Shown: piece by piece, positions 7,758 to 16,262 of the stretch | Layout of the letters: each line of letters starts with the position of its first letter | Numbering within the stretch: the stretch's first letter is position 1 | Translations under genes and position numbers: made by a program | NCBI RefSeq assembly: GCF_000877395.1 | Contig: NZ_JYFE01000065.1 | Span: forward strand, 1 to 32,821 | From: Jannaschia aquimarina | GTDB lineage: Bacteria; Pseudomonadota; Alphaproteobacteria; Rhodobacterales; Rhodobacteraceae | DNA length: 32,821 bases | Reading direction: 5' to 3' | Notes under the pieces: generated by a model | Databases searched by the model: none | Told to the model about the DNA's origin: nothing | What the model saw: the letters and a program-made list of their open reading frames with translations, nothing else

Positions 7758-7775
7758 GTGCCGGAGGGCGGCGCC

Positions 7776-8531
7776 TCAGGCCCGGGCCGATCGCCACCGC
7801 GTTGCCCGCGTCTCCACCGGGCGGAGAAGCAGGTACTCGATCGCCAGCATGATCGCCACGAAGGAGAGGGCATAGGCCAGGACGTGACCCGTCTCGAAGA
7901 GCTGGAAGAAGAGATGGATGCGGAAGCCGATCCCGTCGGAGCGGCCCAGGAACTCGACCACGAGCACGATCTTCCAGATGATCGCCAGTCCGTTGCGCGT
8001 GGCCGAGGACAGGTAGGGCCAGAGCTGCGGCAGCACGACGTGGCGCAGGCGCGTCCCGCGGCTCATCCGGTAGGCGCGCGCCATATCGGCCGTGGCGCCG
8101 TCGAGGCTGCGCACGCCTTCGCGCAGGGTGACGGCGACCATGGCCGTCTTGTTGACGGCGACGGCGGTGATGGCCGCCACCTCGTTGAGCCCGATCCAGA
8201 GGTAGCACAGCACGATCACCACAAGCGCGGGCACGTTCTGCGCCACCACGACCCACGGGCCCGCCCAGCGGTCGACGCGCGCGCTTGCGCCCATCGCGGC
8301 GCCCAGCAGGCAACCCAGCGCGAAGGCCGCCGCGAAGGCCAGCGCCACGCGGCGCAGCGTGGCCAGCAGGTGGCGCGGCAGCTCTCCGCTCTGCCATTCG
8401 GCGACGGCGATGGACCAGACCGTCCAGGGTTGCGGCAGGATCTGTGGATCGGCGCTGAGCCAGGCCGCGACGATCCAGAGCGCCACGAGGGCGCCGAGAG
8501 AGGCGGCGAAGGGGAACGCGCGGTCGGTCAT
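7776..8531 (-). CDS. ABC transporter permease, SsuC/TauC-like
   Basis: A 251-residue inner-membrane permease of the nitrate/sulfonate/taurine type, with about six membrane helices. The cytoplasmic EAA loop is visible as ADMARAYRMSRGTRLRHVVLP, the contact site for an ATPase. No ATPase or periplasmic binding protein gene is adjacent: EamA converges on one side and the NosR-like gene diverges on the other. Partners must be encoded elsewhere, or the gene is an orphan. The ATG at 8531 gives the usual short N-terminus (MTDRAFPF); the upstream in-frame extension is not protein-like. Confidence 0.85.
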   Translation of the reverse strand: MTDRAFPFAASLGALVALWIVAAWLSADPQILPQPWTVWSIAVAEWQSGELPRHLLATLRRVALAFAAAFALGCLLGAAMGASARVDRWAGPWVVVAQNVPALVVIVLCYLWIGLNEVAAITAVAVNKTAMVAVTLREGVRSLDGATADMARAYRMSRGTRLRHVVLPQLWPYLSSATRNGLAIIWKIVLVVEFLGRSDGIGFRIHLFFQLFETGHVLAYALSFVAIMLAIEYLLLRPVETRATRWRSARA

Positions 8532-8622
8532 GCGGGCGAAGGTGCCCCGTGTCAGGAGCCCTTGCAACGCCCCCACCAAGGTCGCATGGGGGGCCGGACC
8601 GGGGCCGCATAGAGTGACGCCG

Positions 8623-10734
8623 ATGGGAGGATTGCGCGCGATCCTGAGCGCCGTCGCGGTGCTATGCTCGGCTTTGGCCGCGTTGGCCGAGCCGTCCCCG
8701 CGCGAGCGTCTGGCGCCGCTGATCGTGCCGCCGATGGAACTGGGCGCGCTGCTCAACGACGATGGCGTCTACGAATTGCTCAATTCGGGCGGTGCCCATG
8801 CGGGCTATGTCTTCGAGACCGAACCCATGGCCCCGTTGCCCGGATTTTCGGGCGCGTCGATCAACATGCTGGTGACGCTGGATCTGGACGGGCGGTTCCT
8901 GGACGTCAAACTGCTGGACCACAACGAGCCGATCTTCGTCTCGGGCCTGCCGGAGCGGCTGTTCTACGACTTCTTCGACCAGTATCGCGGCCATTCGATC
9001 AGCGACAGCATCGTCGTCGGCTCGCCCTATGGCGGTGCGACCGAGGGGTCGAGCCTGGTCTATCTGGACGGCGTGACCAAGGGCACGGCGAGCGTCCGCA
9101 TCGCCCACGAGAGCGTGCTCGCCGCCGCGCTGCAGGTGGCGCGCGAGAAGATGGGCGGCATCTCGACAGGGCCGCCCGCCTATCCGGATCCGAATGTCGA
9201 AGAGGATCTGAGTTGGGCCGATCTGGTCGAGCAGGGGATCGTCACGCGCCACACCGTCACCAATGCCGAGATCCAGGCGGATTTCGAGGGCACGATCTGG
9301 GCACGCGACGACCCCGAGGCGCTGGCCGATCCGGACGGGATCTACATGGATCTCTGGGTCGTGGATCTGGGCCCGCCCTCGATCGCCCGCGCGGTGCTGT
9401 CAGAGAGGGGGATGCGCGCGCTGGAGAACTTTCAGGCGATCTCCACCACCGACGAGCCGGTGCTCGTGGTGGAAACCGCGCGCCACGGCCTCGTCTCGGA
9501 GGAGTTCGTGCGCAACACCGCGCCCGACTGGATCAGCGCCGAGCAGGGCGGCTTCCCGGTGGCGTTTCGCGACTCGGATCTGCTGATCGACTTCGCGGAT
9601 GACGTGCCCGACGAGATCGTCGATGCCGTGGATTTCGGGGCCGGGCTGATCCTGCGGACGGATCGCCGGCTGGGCTTCGACCCATCGGCCGAATGGGTGC
9701 TGAAGGTCGCCGCGGTGCGCGAGCATGGGATGTTCCAGCCCGAGATCGGACGTGTCGAGGTCGAAGTGCCCCATGTGACGCCCGCGCGGTTCTTCGCGCG
9801 CCCGGAGGTGCCCCGGCCGATCCCGCCCTGGCTTGAGGCGTTGCGCGGCCGGGCGGGGGATCTGGTGGTGCTGTCGGTAGGGTTGATCGCGCTTCTGGCC
9901 GTCCTCGGGCCGGGGATGAACCGGCTGGCGGGGCACCGGCACTACACCGCGATCCGGCTTGGCATCCTGGCCGCCGTGATTGGCTTCGTCGGCTGGTGGG
10001 GGCAGGGGCAATTGTCCATCGTGACGCCCCTGGCGACGCTGCGGGCGGCGATCGAGGGGGGAAGCTACAACTTCCTGATCTACGACCCCTTCTCGCTGGT
10101 GATCTGGGCAGTGGCGATCGCGGGCTTCGTGGCCTGGGGGCGGGGGCTCTTCTGCGGGTGGCTATGTCCGTTCGGCGCGATGCAGGAATTCGCCGCGCAT
10201 CTGGGGCGGTTGCTGCGGCTGCCCCAGATCGAGCCGTCAGCGACCTGGGACGCGCGGCTGAAATGGCTGAAATACGTGGTTCTCGCGGGGCTGGTGGGCA
10301 TCGCGGTGGTTGCGCCGGCGCGGCTGGATCAGGCCGTGGAGGTGGAGCCGTTCAAGACCGCCGTGACCACCTTCTTTGTGCGGGAATGGTATTTCGTCGC
10401 CTACGCCGTCGGCCTGCTGCTGCTGTCGATGGTGCTCTTCAAGGGGTTCTGCCGCTATCTGTGCCCGCTTGGGGCGCTGATGGCGATCGGAGGGCTGGTG
10501 CGGGGCCGCGACTGGATCGCCCGGCGCGAGGCCTGCGGCTCCCCGTGCCAGCTCTGCAAGGTAAAGTGCCGCTACGGGGCCATTGAGAAATCGGGCAAGA
10601 TAGACTATTCGGAATGCTTCCAGTGCCTCGATTGCGTGACGATCCATGACGATCCCAAGCAATGCGTGCCACTGGTCCTGGCAGCCAAGGGGCGAACCAT
10701 GCGCCCCAGACCCGAGAAGATTGCCGCCGAATGA
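8623..10734 (+). CDS. NosR/NirI-like membrane flavo-iron-sulfur protein
   Basis: A 703-residue protein built like NosR. There is a signal peptide (1-23, ending ALA) and a periplasmic FMN-binding domain (about 70-165) with a candidate flavinylation motif DGVTKGT (149-155, Thr155 the likely acceptor). A long periplasmic segment follows, then about five membrane helices from residue 420, two CxxxCP motifs (FCGWLCP, Cys511/515; FCRYLCP, Cys610/614), and a cytoplasmic ferredoxin-like tail with cysteines 638, 642, 645, 649, 665, 668 and 671. NosR passes electrons from the quinone pool to N2O reductase; no nosZ-cluster gene is in this window, so the acceptor here is open. Its stop overlaps apbE (ATGA). 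Confidence 0.88.
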   Translation: MGGLRAILSAVAVLCSALAALAEPSPRERLAPLIVPPMELGALLNDDGVYELLNSGGAHAGYVFETEPMAPLPGFSGASINMLVTLDLDGRFLDVKLLDHNEPIFVSGLPERLFYDFFDQYRGHSISDSIVVGSPYGGATEGSSLVYLDGVTKGTASVRIAHESVLAAALQVAREKMGGISTGPPAYPDPNVEEDLSWADLVEQGIVTRHTVTNAEIQADFEGTIWARDDPEALADPDGIYMDLWVVDLGPPSIARAVLSERGMRALENFQAISTTDEPVLVVETARHGLVSEEFVRNTAPDWISAEQGGFPVAFRDSDLLIDFADDVPDEIVDAVDFGAGLILRTDRRLGFDPSAEWVLKVAAVREHGMFQPEIGRVEVEVPHVTPARFFARPEVPRPIPPWLEALRGRAGDLVVLSVGLIALLAVLGPGMNRLAGHRHYTAIRLGILAAVIGFVGWWGQGQLSIVTPLATLRAAIEGGSYNFLIYDPFSLVIWAVAIAGFVAWGRGLFCGWLCPFGAMQEFAAHLGRLLRLPQIEPSATWDARLKWLKYVVLAGLVGIAVVAPARLDQAVEVEPFKTAVTTFFVREWYFVAYAVGLLLLSMVLFKGFCRYLCPLGALMAIGGLVRGRDWIARREACGSPCQLCKVKCRYGAIEKSGKIDYSECFQCLDCVTIHDDPKQCVPLVLAAKGRTMRPRPEKIAAE

Positions 10735-11609
10735 GACGCCGCCGGTTCCTGACGCTCGCCGCGGGCTTCGCAGCCTTCCCCGCCTACGCCGCCGCGCCGG
10801 TCCGGTGGGACGGTGTGGCGCTGGGCGCGCGGGTCCGGCTGGAGCTGTCCGCCCCGCCCGAAATCGCGACCCCCGCGCTGGTCGAGGCGCTGGCGATGGT
10901 CGAGGAGGTCGAGCGGATCTTCAGTCTCTACCGCCCGGACAGTCTGGTGTCGCGCCTGAACCGGGACGGCGAGGTCGCCGACGCGCCGGATCTCTTCCTC
11001 GACCTGTGCGATCGGGCGGACGACCTTCACCACCTGACGGGTGGATTGTTCGATCCGACCGTGCAGGCGGGCTGGAGCGCACTGGCGCGTGGCGACCTGC
11101 GAGACGAATTCGGGTGGCATGGATGGGACCGCGTGCGCCGGACCGGTGGCCGGGTCCGTCTGGGCCGGTCGCAGCAGGTCACGTTCAACGGGATCGCGCA
11201 AGGCTATGCGACCGACCTCGTGACGGGGGTTTTGCGCGCCCATGGGCTGGAGGACGCCTTCGTCGATCTGGGCGAACAGGCGGCGCTCGGGGCGTCGCGG
11301 CGCCTCGGTGTCGAAGACCCCCAGCATGGCGAAGTGGCGCAGATCACCCTTGCGGGAGGGGCCGTGGCCACGTCCAGCCCGGCGGCGACGCCTCTGGGTC
11401 GGCACGGGCACATCCTGCATCCGCGCTCGCCCTATTCGGGGCCGCGCTGGTCCACCGTGACCGTCGAGGCCGAGAGCGCGACGCTGGCGGACGGGCTGTC
11501 GACGGCGCTGGTCCTTGCGACGGAGCCGCGGATCCGCCGCATCAGGCTCTTGCCTGCTGTCCGGCGGATCGTCCTTGTCGATCACGACGGAAACGTGCGC
11601 ACGGTCTGA
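10731..11609 (+). CDS. apbE: FAD:protein FMN transferase (ApbE/NosX-like)
   Basis: A 292-residue exported ApbE-family enzyme, which cleaves FAD and attaches FMN to a Thr/Ser of an FMN_bind domain. It starts with a twin-arginine-like signal (RRRRFLTLAA, then AYA-AAP). Family blocks seen are GGLFDPTVQ (104-112), FNGIAQGYATD (152-162), DLGEQAALG (179-187), ATSSPAATPLGRHGHILHPR (213-232) and ADGLSTAL (253-260). Several are altered: the usual GGD/GGE is LGE, and TSG is TSS, as in a specialised branch. Coupled to the NosR-like gene by ATGA, it most likely flavinylates Thr155 of that protein. Confidence 0.88.
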   Translation: MRRRRFLTLAAGFAAFPAYAAAPVRWDGVALGARVRLELSAPPEIATPALVEALAMVEEVERIFSLYRPDSLVSRLNRDGEVADAPDLFLDLCDRADDLHHLTGGLFDPTVQAGWSALARGDLRDEFGWHGWDRVRRTGGRVRLGRSQQVTFNGIAQGYATDLVTGVLRAHGLEDAFVDLGEQAALGASRRLGVEDPQHGEVAQITLAGGAVATSSPAATPLGRHGHILHPRSPYSGPRWSTVTVEAESATLADGLSTALVLATEPRIRRIRLLPAVRRIVLVDHDGNVRTV

Positions 11610-11623
11610 TCGGGCGCCCGCGG

Positions 11624-13837
11624 TTACGGGCCTGCCGCCACCGCGCCGAGAAACCCGACTACCAGATCGGGGTCGAGCGGCTTCGGGATCAGCGGCGCGC
11701 CCGCCCCGTCGCAGGCGCGGCGCAGATCATCCGACCGATCGGCAGAGATGACGCGGGCGGGCAGGTCGCCATGGGCGCGGCGCAGAAGCTCTAGCAATTC
11801 CAGCCCGTCGGGCCCCTCGCCGAGCTGGTGGTCGATCAGGAGCGCATCGGGCGTGATCCCCAGGTCATCCAGCAACGACAGCGCGCCTTCGGCATTCTCG
11901 GCATGGATGAGGTCGGCGCCCCAGCCCTCGACCATCAGGGTGATGCCGCGCGCGACTTCGAGATCGTTCTCGACCAGCATCACCACCTGACCGTAGAGCG
12001 ACGGGCGTTCGCGCGCATCCTCCGGTCCGCCGCGGTCGGGGGCATCGCCCGGCGCGGTGTCGACCGGAACCGTCACCGAGAACCGGCTGCCCCGCCCCGG
12101 CTCGGACGCGAGGCCCAGGCCGTGCTTCAGGGTTGCCGCCGCGCGCTCGACGATGGCGAGCCCGAGGCCAAGCCCGTTCGCGCCGGAGCGATGGGGGCCG
12201 AGTTGATGGAATTCCTTGAAGATGTCCGCCTGGTCGGCCGGCGCGATGCCGGGACCCATGTCGCAGACGTCGATCCGGGCGGTCCCGTCACGGCGGCGGA
12301 CGCCGACCAGCACCCGCTTGCCATCGGTGTGCCGGATCGCGTTCGCGACGAGGTTCTGCACCATGCGGCGCAGCAGGACCGGGTCGCTCTTGACGCGGAG
12401 GGTGCAGGGGACGAACCGCAGGTCGATCCCGCGCGCGGCGGCCAGCGGCGTCATTTCGAGCGCGAGGCTCTCGAAGATCGCGGTCAGCGGGGTCGACTTG
12501 ACCGTGACGTTGACGCGCCCCGAGTCGAGCTTGGAGATGTCGAGCAGCGCCTCGATGATCGTCTCGACCGAGGCCAGCGCGCTGATCGCCTTGCCCGCGA
12601 CGTCGCCCAGATCTGAGTCGCGCGCGCGGTCCTCGATCGCGGAAACGAAGAGCTTGGCGGCGGACAGGGGCTGCAGCAGGTCGTGGCTGGCGGCGGCCAT
12701 GAAGCGTGTCTTCGACGCGTTCGCCCGGCGCGCCTCTTCCAACGCGACGCCGAGTTCGTTCGTGCGCAGGTCGACGCGGCGTTCCAGCGTCTCGTTCAGA
12801 TCGCGCAGCGCGCGCTCGCTTTCGCGCTCGGAGGTGACGTCGGTGAAACTGATGACGAAGCCGCCATCGGGGATCTGTTGGGCCGAGACGGCATGGATCC
12901 GGGGCGCCGGCCCGGTGATCTGCCGGACCTCGAACGAAAGGCTGCGCCTCCGTCCGCGCCGCGCCGCCCACGCCTCCAGTGCCGGACGGTCGATGGCTCC
13001 GGTGAACACGAAGCCGCTGGCCAGCCGGTTCATCAGGTCGGTGAAGGGCAGGCTGAGCACGTCCTCCCCGATGGGTTTGGCGAGGATCGCTTCCATCTGG
13101 GCATTCCAGCCGACGAGCCTCGCGTTGCGGTCGAAAGTGGCGACGCCCTGGTCGAGATGGTCGAGCGTTGCGCGCGCCATGCGGGCCTGGCGGTCGATCA
13201 TCCGGTCGCGCTCGCGCCGCTCGGCCCGGACGACCTTGGTGACATCGGTCTGAAGGATCACCGTGCCGCCCGTGCCGGTGCGGTGTTCGGAAACCTGTAT
13301 CCAGCGGTCCATTGTCAGGCGGACGTTGAAGGTGGTGCGGCTGTCCGAGTGGCGGCGCAGGCGGCGGGTCCGCCATTCGCCCGGTGTCTGGCTTTCCGGG
13401 AGTTCCAGCATTTCGCTGCGACTGACCAACTCGACATAATCGGCGAAGGGCAGGCCCGGACGCAGATTGGGGGCGACGTCTTTGAGGTCGATGCAGAAGC
13501 GGCTGTTATGGAGCACGAGCCGGTCGTCGGCATCGAAGAGCGCGAACCCCTCGTCCACGGTTTCGATGGCTTGGGCGAGATTTTCGCGCGCGGCCTGCGC
13601 TTCCTCCATCGCGGCGGCAAGACGGGCGTTCGAGTCGTGGAGCAGGTCCAGCGTGCGTTCGAGCTGTTCGGTCCGCTGGCGGACCTCGCCTTCGAGACGG
13701 GCGGCGCGTTCGAACTGGGCGTAGGCGAGGCTGGAATGGTCCGGCGATTGCTCGACCCGGTTCATCAGCGCCTCGGCGATCCGCAGAAGCTTGGCTGCGC
13801 GCCGCTCGGGCGGGTCGGCCGGATCGACGAGGGTCAT
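11624..13837 (-). CDS. Hybrid sensor histidine kinase with PAS domains and receiver (NahK-like)
   Basis: A 737-residue kinase without membrane helices. Order: coiled coil (about 45-95), PAS (95-200), PAS (225-335), coiled coil, HisKA with His385 in AAASHDLLQPLSAAKLF, HATPase_c (NAIRHT, DMGPGIAP, GLGLGLAIV), and a C-terminal receiver (about 612-735) with phospho-acceptor Asp669 (LLIDHQLGE) and the lysine in IPKPL. The SHDLLQPL box and domain order match the NahK/ErcS'-type kinases, cytoplasmic partners of FIST sensors. Its ATG overlaps the FIST gene stop (ATGA). As a hybrid kinase it would need an Hpt protein or act directly on the NarL-type regulator. Confidence 0.9.
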   Translation of the reverse strand: MTLVDPADPPERRAAKLLRIAEALMNRVEQSPDHSSLAYAQFERAARLEGEVRQRTEQLERTLDLLHDSNARLAAAMEEAQAARENLAQAIETVDEGFALFDADDRLVLHNSRFCIDLKDVAPNLRPGLPFADYVELVSRSEMLELPESQTPGEWRTRRLRRHSDSRTTFNVRLTMDRWIQVSEHRTGTGGTVILQTDVTKVVRAERRERDRMIDRQARMARATLDHLDQGVATFDRNARLVGWNAQMEAILAKPIGEDVLSLPFTDLMNRLASGFVFTGAIDRPALEAWAARRGRRRSLSFEVRQITGPAPRIHAVSAQQIPDGGFVISFTDVTSERESERALRDLNETLERRVDLRTNELGVALEEARRANASKTRFMAAASHDLLQPLSAAKLFVSAIEDRARDSDLGDVAGKAISALASVETIIEALLDISKLDSGRVNVTVKSTPLTAIFESLALEMTPLAAARGIDLRFVPCTLRVKSDPVLLRRMVQNLVANAIRHTDGKRVLVGVRRRDGTARIDVCDMGPGIAPADQADIFKEFHQLGPHRSGANGLGLGLAIVERAAATLKHGLGLASEPGRGSRFSVTVPVDTAPGDAPDRGGPEDARERPSLYGQVVMLVENDLEVARGITLMVEGWGADLIHAENAEGALSLLDDLGITPDALLIDHQLGEGPDGLELLELLRRAHGDLPARVISADRSDDLRRACDGAGAPLIPKPLDPDLVVGFLGAVAAGP

Positions 13838-15021
13838 GCGCCGCCGTTGCCCGTGGGCGGGAACAGAGCGACGCCGGTCATCGTCTGGTTCTGGTGCAGC
13901 GGGCCGATCTGCTCTCCGTAGGTCGAGAAGCCGATGACGCCATGGCGGGAAAGGACTTCGGAGATCTCTCGGCCGCGCTGCCCCTGCTCGGCGGAAATGC
14001 GCCGCAGGAGGCAGTCGCAGGCCAGAATACCCGCCGGGGACGCCGTTGCGGAAAGCCGTGCGAGAGATTGTTCGAGGTGGTTCACGATCTCGGCCGGTTC
14101 GGCCACCGTCAGGACCATCCCCTCTTCGATGGCCGAGAAGAAGACCAGCTCGCCGGTCTCGTTGACCCGCTGGATGGCGCGGACGTGATGGCCCTCGCCC
14201 AGCCGCACGGTTACGGGATGGGAGGCGAAGGTGAACTCATCCAGTTGTTCGGGATCCTTGCCGATGATGCGCGCATATTCGCGGCCTGCGGGCTCGGCGT
14301 TGATCTCCTTGACGATGCGCCGATCCGGATCCGCGGCCGTGACGACCATGCGGGTGTCCGTCGGGACGAGGTTGTCGAGGCTGAACACCTTCACCGCGTG
14401 GTCCGTCTGGACCAGCGTCAGGATCGCGGCGTCCCGGTAGACGCGGCCGTCGATCGACAGGAGGGTCCGGTCGAACCGCTGCCCGTCCCCCGCGGAGCCG
14501 CCGAAGAGCGGCATCTGACCGAGGGCCGGGGCGAGACTGCCGACGAGCATGTCCTCGCGCAGGCTGAGGCCATCCACCATGAGAAAGGCGAAGCCCTCGG
14601 GTTTGTCCGGGTTCGCGTCGGCAAGCGCGATCCGCTCGGCGACGACCCGTTCCGCGGCGGCGGTCCTGTCGATGCCGGAGAGGGTTTCGATCAGGATCGG
14701 CTGGGTGGCGAAATGGGCCTTGGGCAGTGCGACCGCGATGATCCGGTCGTCGGCGTAGCCCTGTGCGCCGATTTCGCCGGCGGTGGTGCAGGCGACGACC
14801 GGCACGTCCGGCAGCCGCGCGTCGAGATCCGAGACGAGCGTCTCGAAGGCGGAGGACGGGCTACAGAACAGGAAGATCTGCGCGATCGGGACATCGCCCA
14901 GGTCGGCCGCGATGCGCGCGGCCGGTTCGTGATCGTCTACAGCCACCTCCACCGTGACGAAAGCTCCGCGCGAGATGTGCACGGACGCTGACGGGGTCTG
15001 ACCGTCGCGTTGGATGTTCAT
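13834..15021 (-). CDS. FIST-domain sensor protein (NosP-like)
   Basis: A 395-residue soluble protein with FIST_N (about 35-230) followed by FIST_C (about 230-375). Typical features are the CSPSSAFETLVSDLDARLPD opening, ACTTAGEIG and GGSAGDG in the N-domain, and GILACDCLLRR with the terminal GFSTYGEQIG and LHQNQTMTGVALF blocks. Characterised FIST proteins named NosP bind haem and sense nitric oxide, inhibiting a co-transcribed kinase of the type found next door. Haem binding is not demonstrable from sequence alone. The ATG at 15021 has a strong GGAGGAG ribosome-binding site. Confidence 0.88.
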   Translation of the reverse strand: MNIQRDGQTPSASVHISRGAFVTVEVAVDDHEPAARIAADLGDVPIAQIFLFCSPSSAFETLVSDLDARLPDVPVVACTTAGEIGAQGYADDRIIAVALPKAHFATQPILIETLSGIDRTAAAERVVAERIALADANPDKPEGFAFLMVDGLSLREDMLVGSLAPALGQMPLFGGSAGDGQRFDRTLLSIDGRVYRDAAILTLVQTDHAVKVFSLDNLVPTDTRMVVTAADPDRRIVKEINAEPAGREYARIIGKDPEQLDEFTFASHPVTVRLGEGHHVRAIQRVNETGELVFFSAIEEGMVLTVAEPAEIVNHLEQSLARLSATASPAGILACDCLLRRISAEQGQRGREISEVLSRHGVIGFSTYGEQIGPLHQNQTMTGVALFPPTGNGGA

Positions 15022-15060
15022 GCGTCTCCTCCGAGACCGGAGGATGCGGTCTCAGCGGCG

Positions 15061-15071
15061 ACTTGACAAGT
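15061..15071. promoter_or_regulatory. ACTTG-A-CAAGT palindrome before the FIST gene
   Basis: A perfect 5-bp inverted repeat around one central base, lying in the 73-base gap between the NarL-type regulator stop and the FIST gene start. It could be an operator or part of an internal promoter. Only one copy was seen. Confidence 0.25.
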
Positions 15072-15094
15072 GACCCAGCGTCGCGGGGCCTCGG

Positions 15095-15760
15095 TCAGCC
15101 CTCGGGCTGCGCGCTGACGGAGGAAAAGTGCGCTTCCTGGGCCACGAGGACGGCCTGGGTCCGGCTGCGAACGCCGAGCTTTCGCATGATCGCGGTCACG
15201 TGGGCCTTCACCGTCGTCTCGGCAATCGACAGTTCGTAGGCGATCTGCTTGTTGAGCATGCCGTCGCAGATCAGATCGAGGATCCGGCCCTGCTGCGGCG
15301 TGAGCGTCGCGAGGCGGCCGAGCGCGTCGCCGGATGTCTGGCCGGCCTCCTCCCCGTCGAGGAACGTATCCGGCAGGTAGGTGCCTCCGGTCTCGATCGC
15401 TTCGAGAGCGGCCTTGAAGACGGCGCGGCGCGAGTGCTTGGGCACGTAGCCGGACGCGCCGGCCTTGAGGGCGCCCGACACGATCTTGTTGTCGGTCATC
15501 GAGGACACGACGATCACTGGCGCACCCTGCGCGGCCTGACGGGCCCGGATTAGGCCGTCGAAGCCGGTCACGTCGGGCAGGTTCAGGTCAAGGACCACGA
15601 GCGACGGGGGGTCCGTTTCGTTCATGCGGTCGAGCCCTTCCTGCAGGGTCGACGCCGTGACGATGCTCCAGCCCGGGGATACCGAGCGCAGGGTCATTTC
15701 GAGCGCCTCGCAAAAGAGCGGGTGGTCATCGACCACAAGGGCCCAGCCCTTGCCGGCCAT
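15095..15760 (-). CDS. NarL/FixJ-type (LuxR-HTH) response regulator
   Basis: A 221-residue regulator with a receiver (LVVDDHPLF at the start, phospho-acceptor Asp58 in VVLDLNLPD, SSMTD and VPKHS) and a LuxR-type helix-turn-helix (LTPQQGRILDLICDGMLNKQ, ETTVKAHVTAIMRKLGVRSR). The ATG at 15760 was chosen for its GAGG ribosome-binding site and a normal-length N-terminus; in-frame ATGs at 15787, 15799 and 15811 would add 9-17 residues. It is the first gene of a run with the FIST sensor and the hybrid kinase, and is their likely output, possibly controlling respiratory or alcohol-oxidation genes as in ErbR-type systems (inference). Confidence 0.9.
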   Translation of the reverse strand: MAGKGWALVVDDHPLFCEALEMTLRSVSPGWSIVTASTLQEGLDRMNETDPPSLVVLDLNLPDVTGFDGLIRARQAAQGAPVIVVSSMTDNKIVSGALKAGASGYVPKHSRRAVFKAALEAIETGGTYLPDTFLDGEEAGQTSGDALGRLATLTPQQGRILDLICDGMLNKQIAYELSIAETTVKAHVTAIMRKLGVRSRTQAVLVAQEAHFSSVSAQPEG

Positions 15761-16021
15761 GGACGCCTCGGCGGCGTCGGATCGCATGTCAACGCTCATG
15801 AAATGCAGCATAGAACCGGGAACCCTCGTCACATACCCCGCTAAAAGTCTTAGGGCGGCTCGGAGACCTGGGAAGGACGGGGCGCGCAGATCGGGCCCGG
15901 TCGGCGAGACTCTTTTGGGTTGCGCGACATGCGTGCCCTTGCCTCGCGTCCCCGTCCCGGCCTGTTCCCGTCCCCGATCGGATATCGGGTGGCCGCGCAT
16001 GGGCAGGGCAGAGTGGCGATC

Positions 16022-16060
16022 TGCCTGCAAGGACCGTGACCCGGATCACTTGCCTGCAAG
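16022..16060. promoter_or_regulatory. CRP-like inverted repeat flanked by direct repeats
   Basis: GTGA-N6-TCAC (16036-16049) matches the inner part of the CRP consensus TGTGA-N6-TCACA. It is bracketed by two identical TGCCTGCAAG decamers (16022-16031 and 16051-16060). The site lies about 275 bases upstream of the response-regulator start, just past the TetR remnant. No -35/-10 pair could be fixed around it. Confidence 0.35.
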
Positions 16061-16099
16061 CGGTGGTCGGACGCGGTGAACGCCGCCCCGATCGCCTCT

Positions 16100-16262
16100 C
16101 CGGTCGGCCTCGGATCGCGGCGCGCAGCATCGTGACGGCACGGCCGATCACCTCGTCCCGGTTCTCCGACGGGCTGAGGCCCATCAGCTGCGGGTAGAAC
16201 AGCGGTTCCGTGATCGCGCCGACGTCCTGGAGCGCGAGCAGCCGGGCATCCGCGGGTGCCAA
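16100..16262 (-). pseudogene. TetR-family regulator remnant (C-terminal part only)
   Basis: The minus-strand reading from 16262 gives about 52 residues (ARLLALQDVGAITEPLFYPQ, then ENRDEVIGRAVTMLRAAIRG) that look like the last helices of a TetR/AcrR ligand-binding domain. The DNA-binding N-terminus is absent, and after residue 52 the frame runs on into arginine-rich, non-protein-like sequence. It meets the damaged metallo-beta-lactamase gene head to head, as if a divergent pair lost its shared middle. Recognition is by eye, so this is tentative. Confidence 0.4.
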
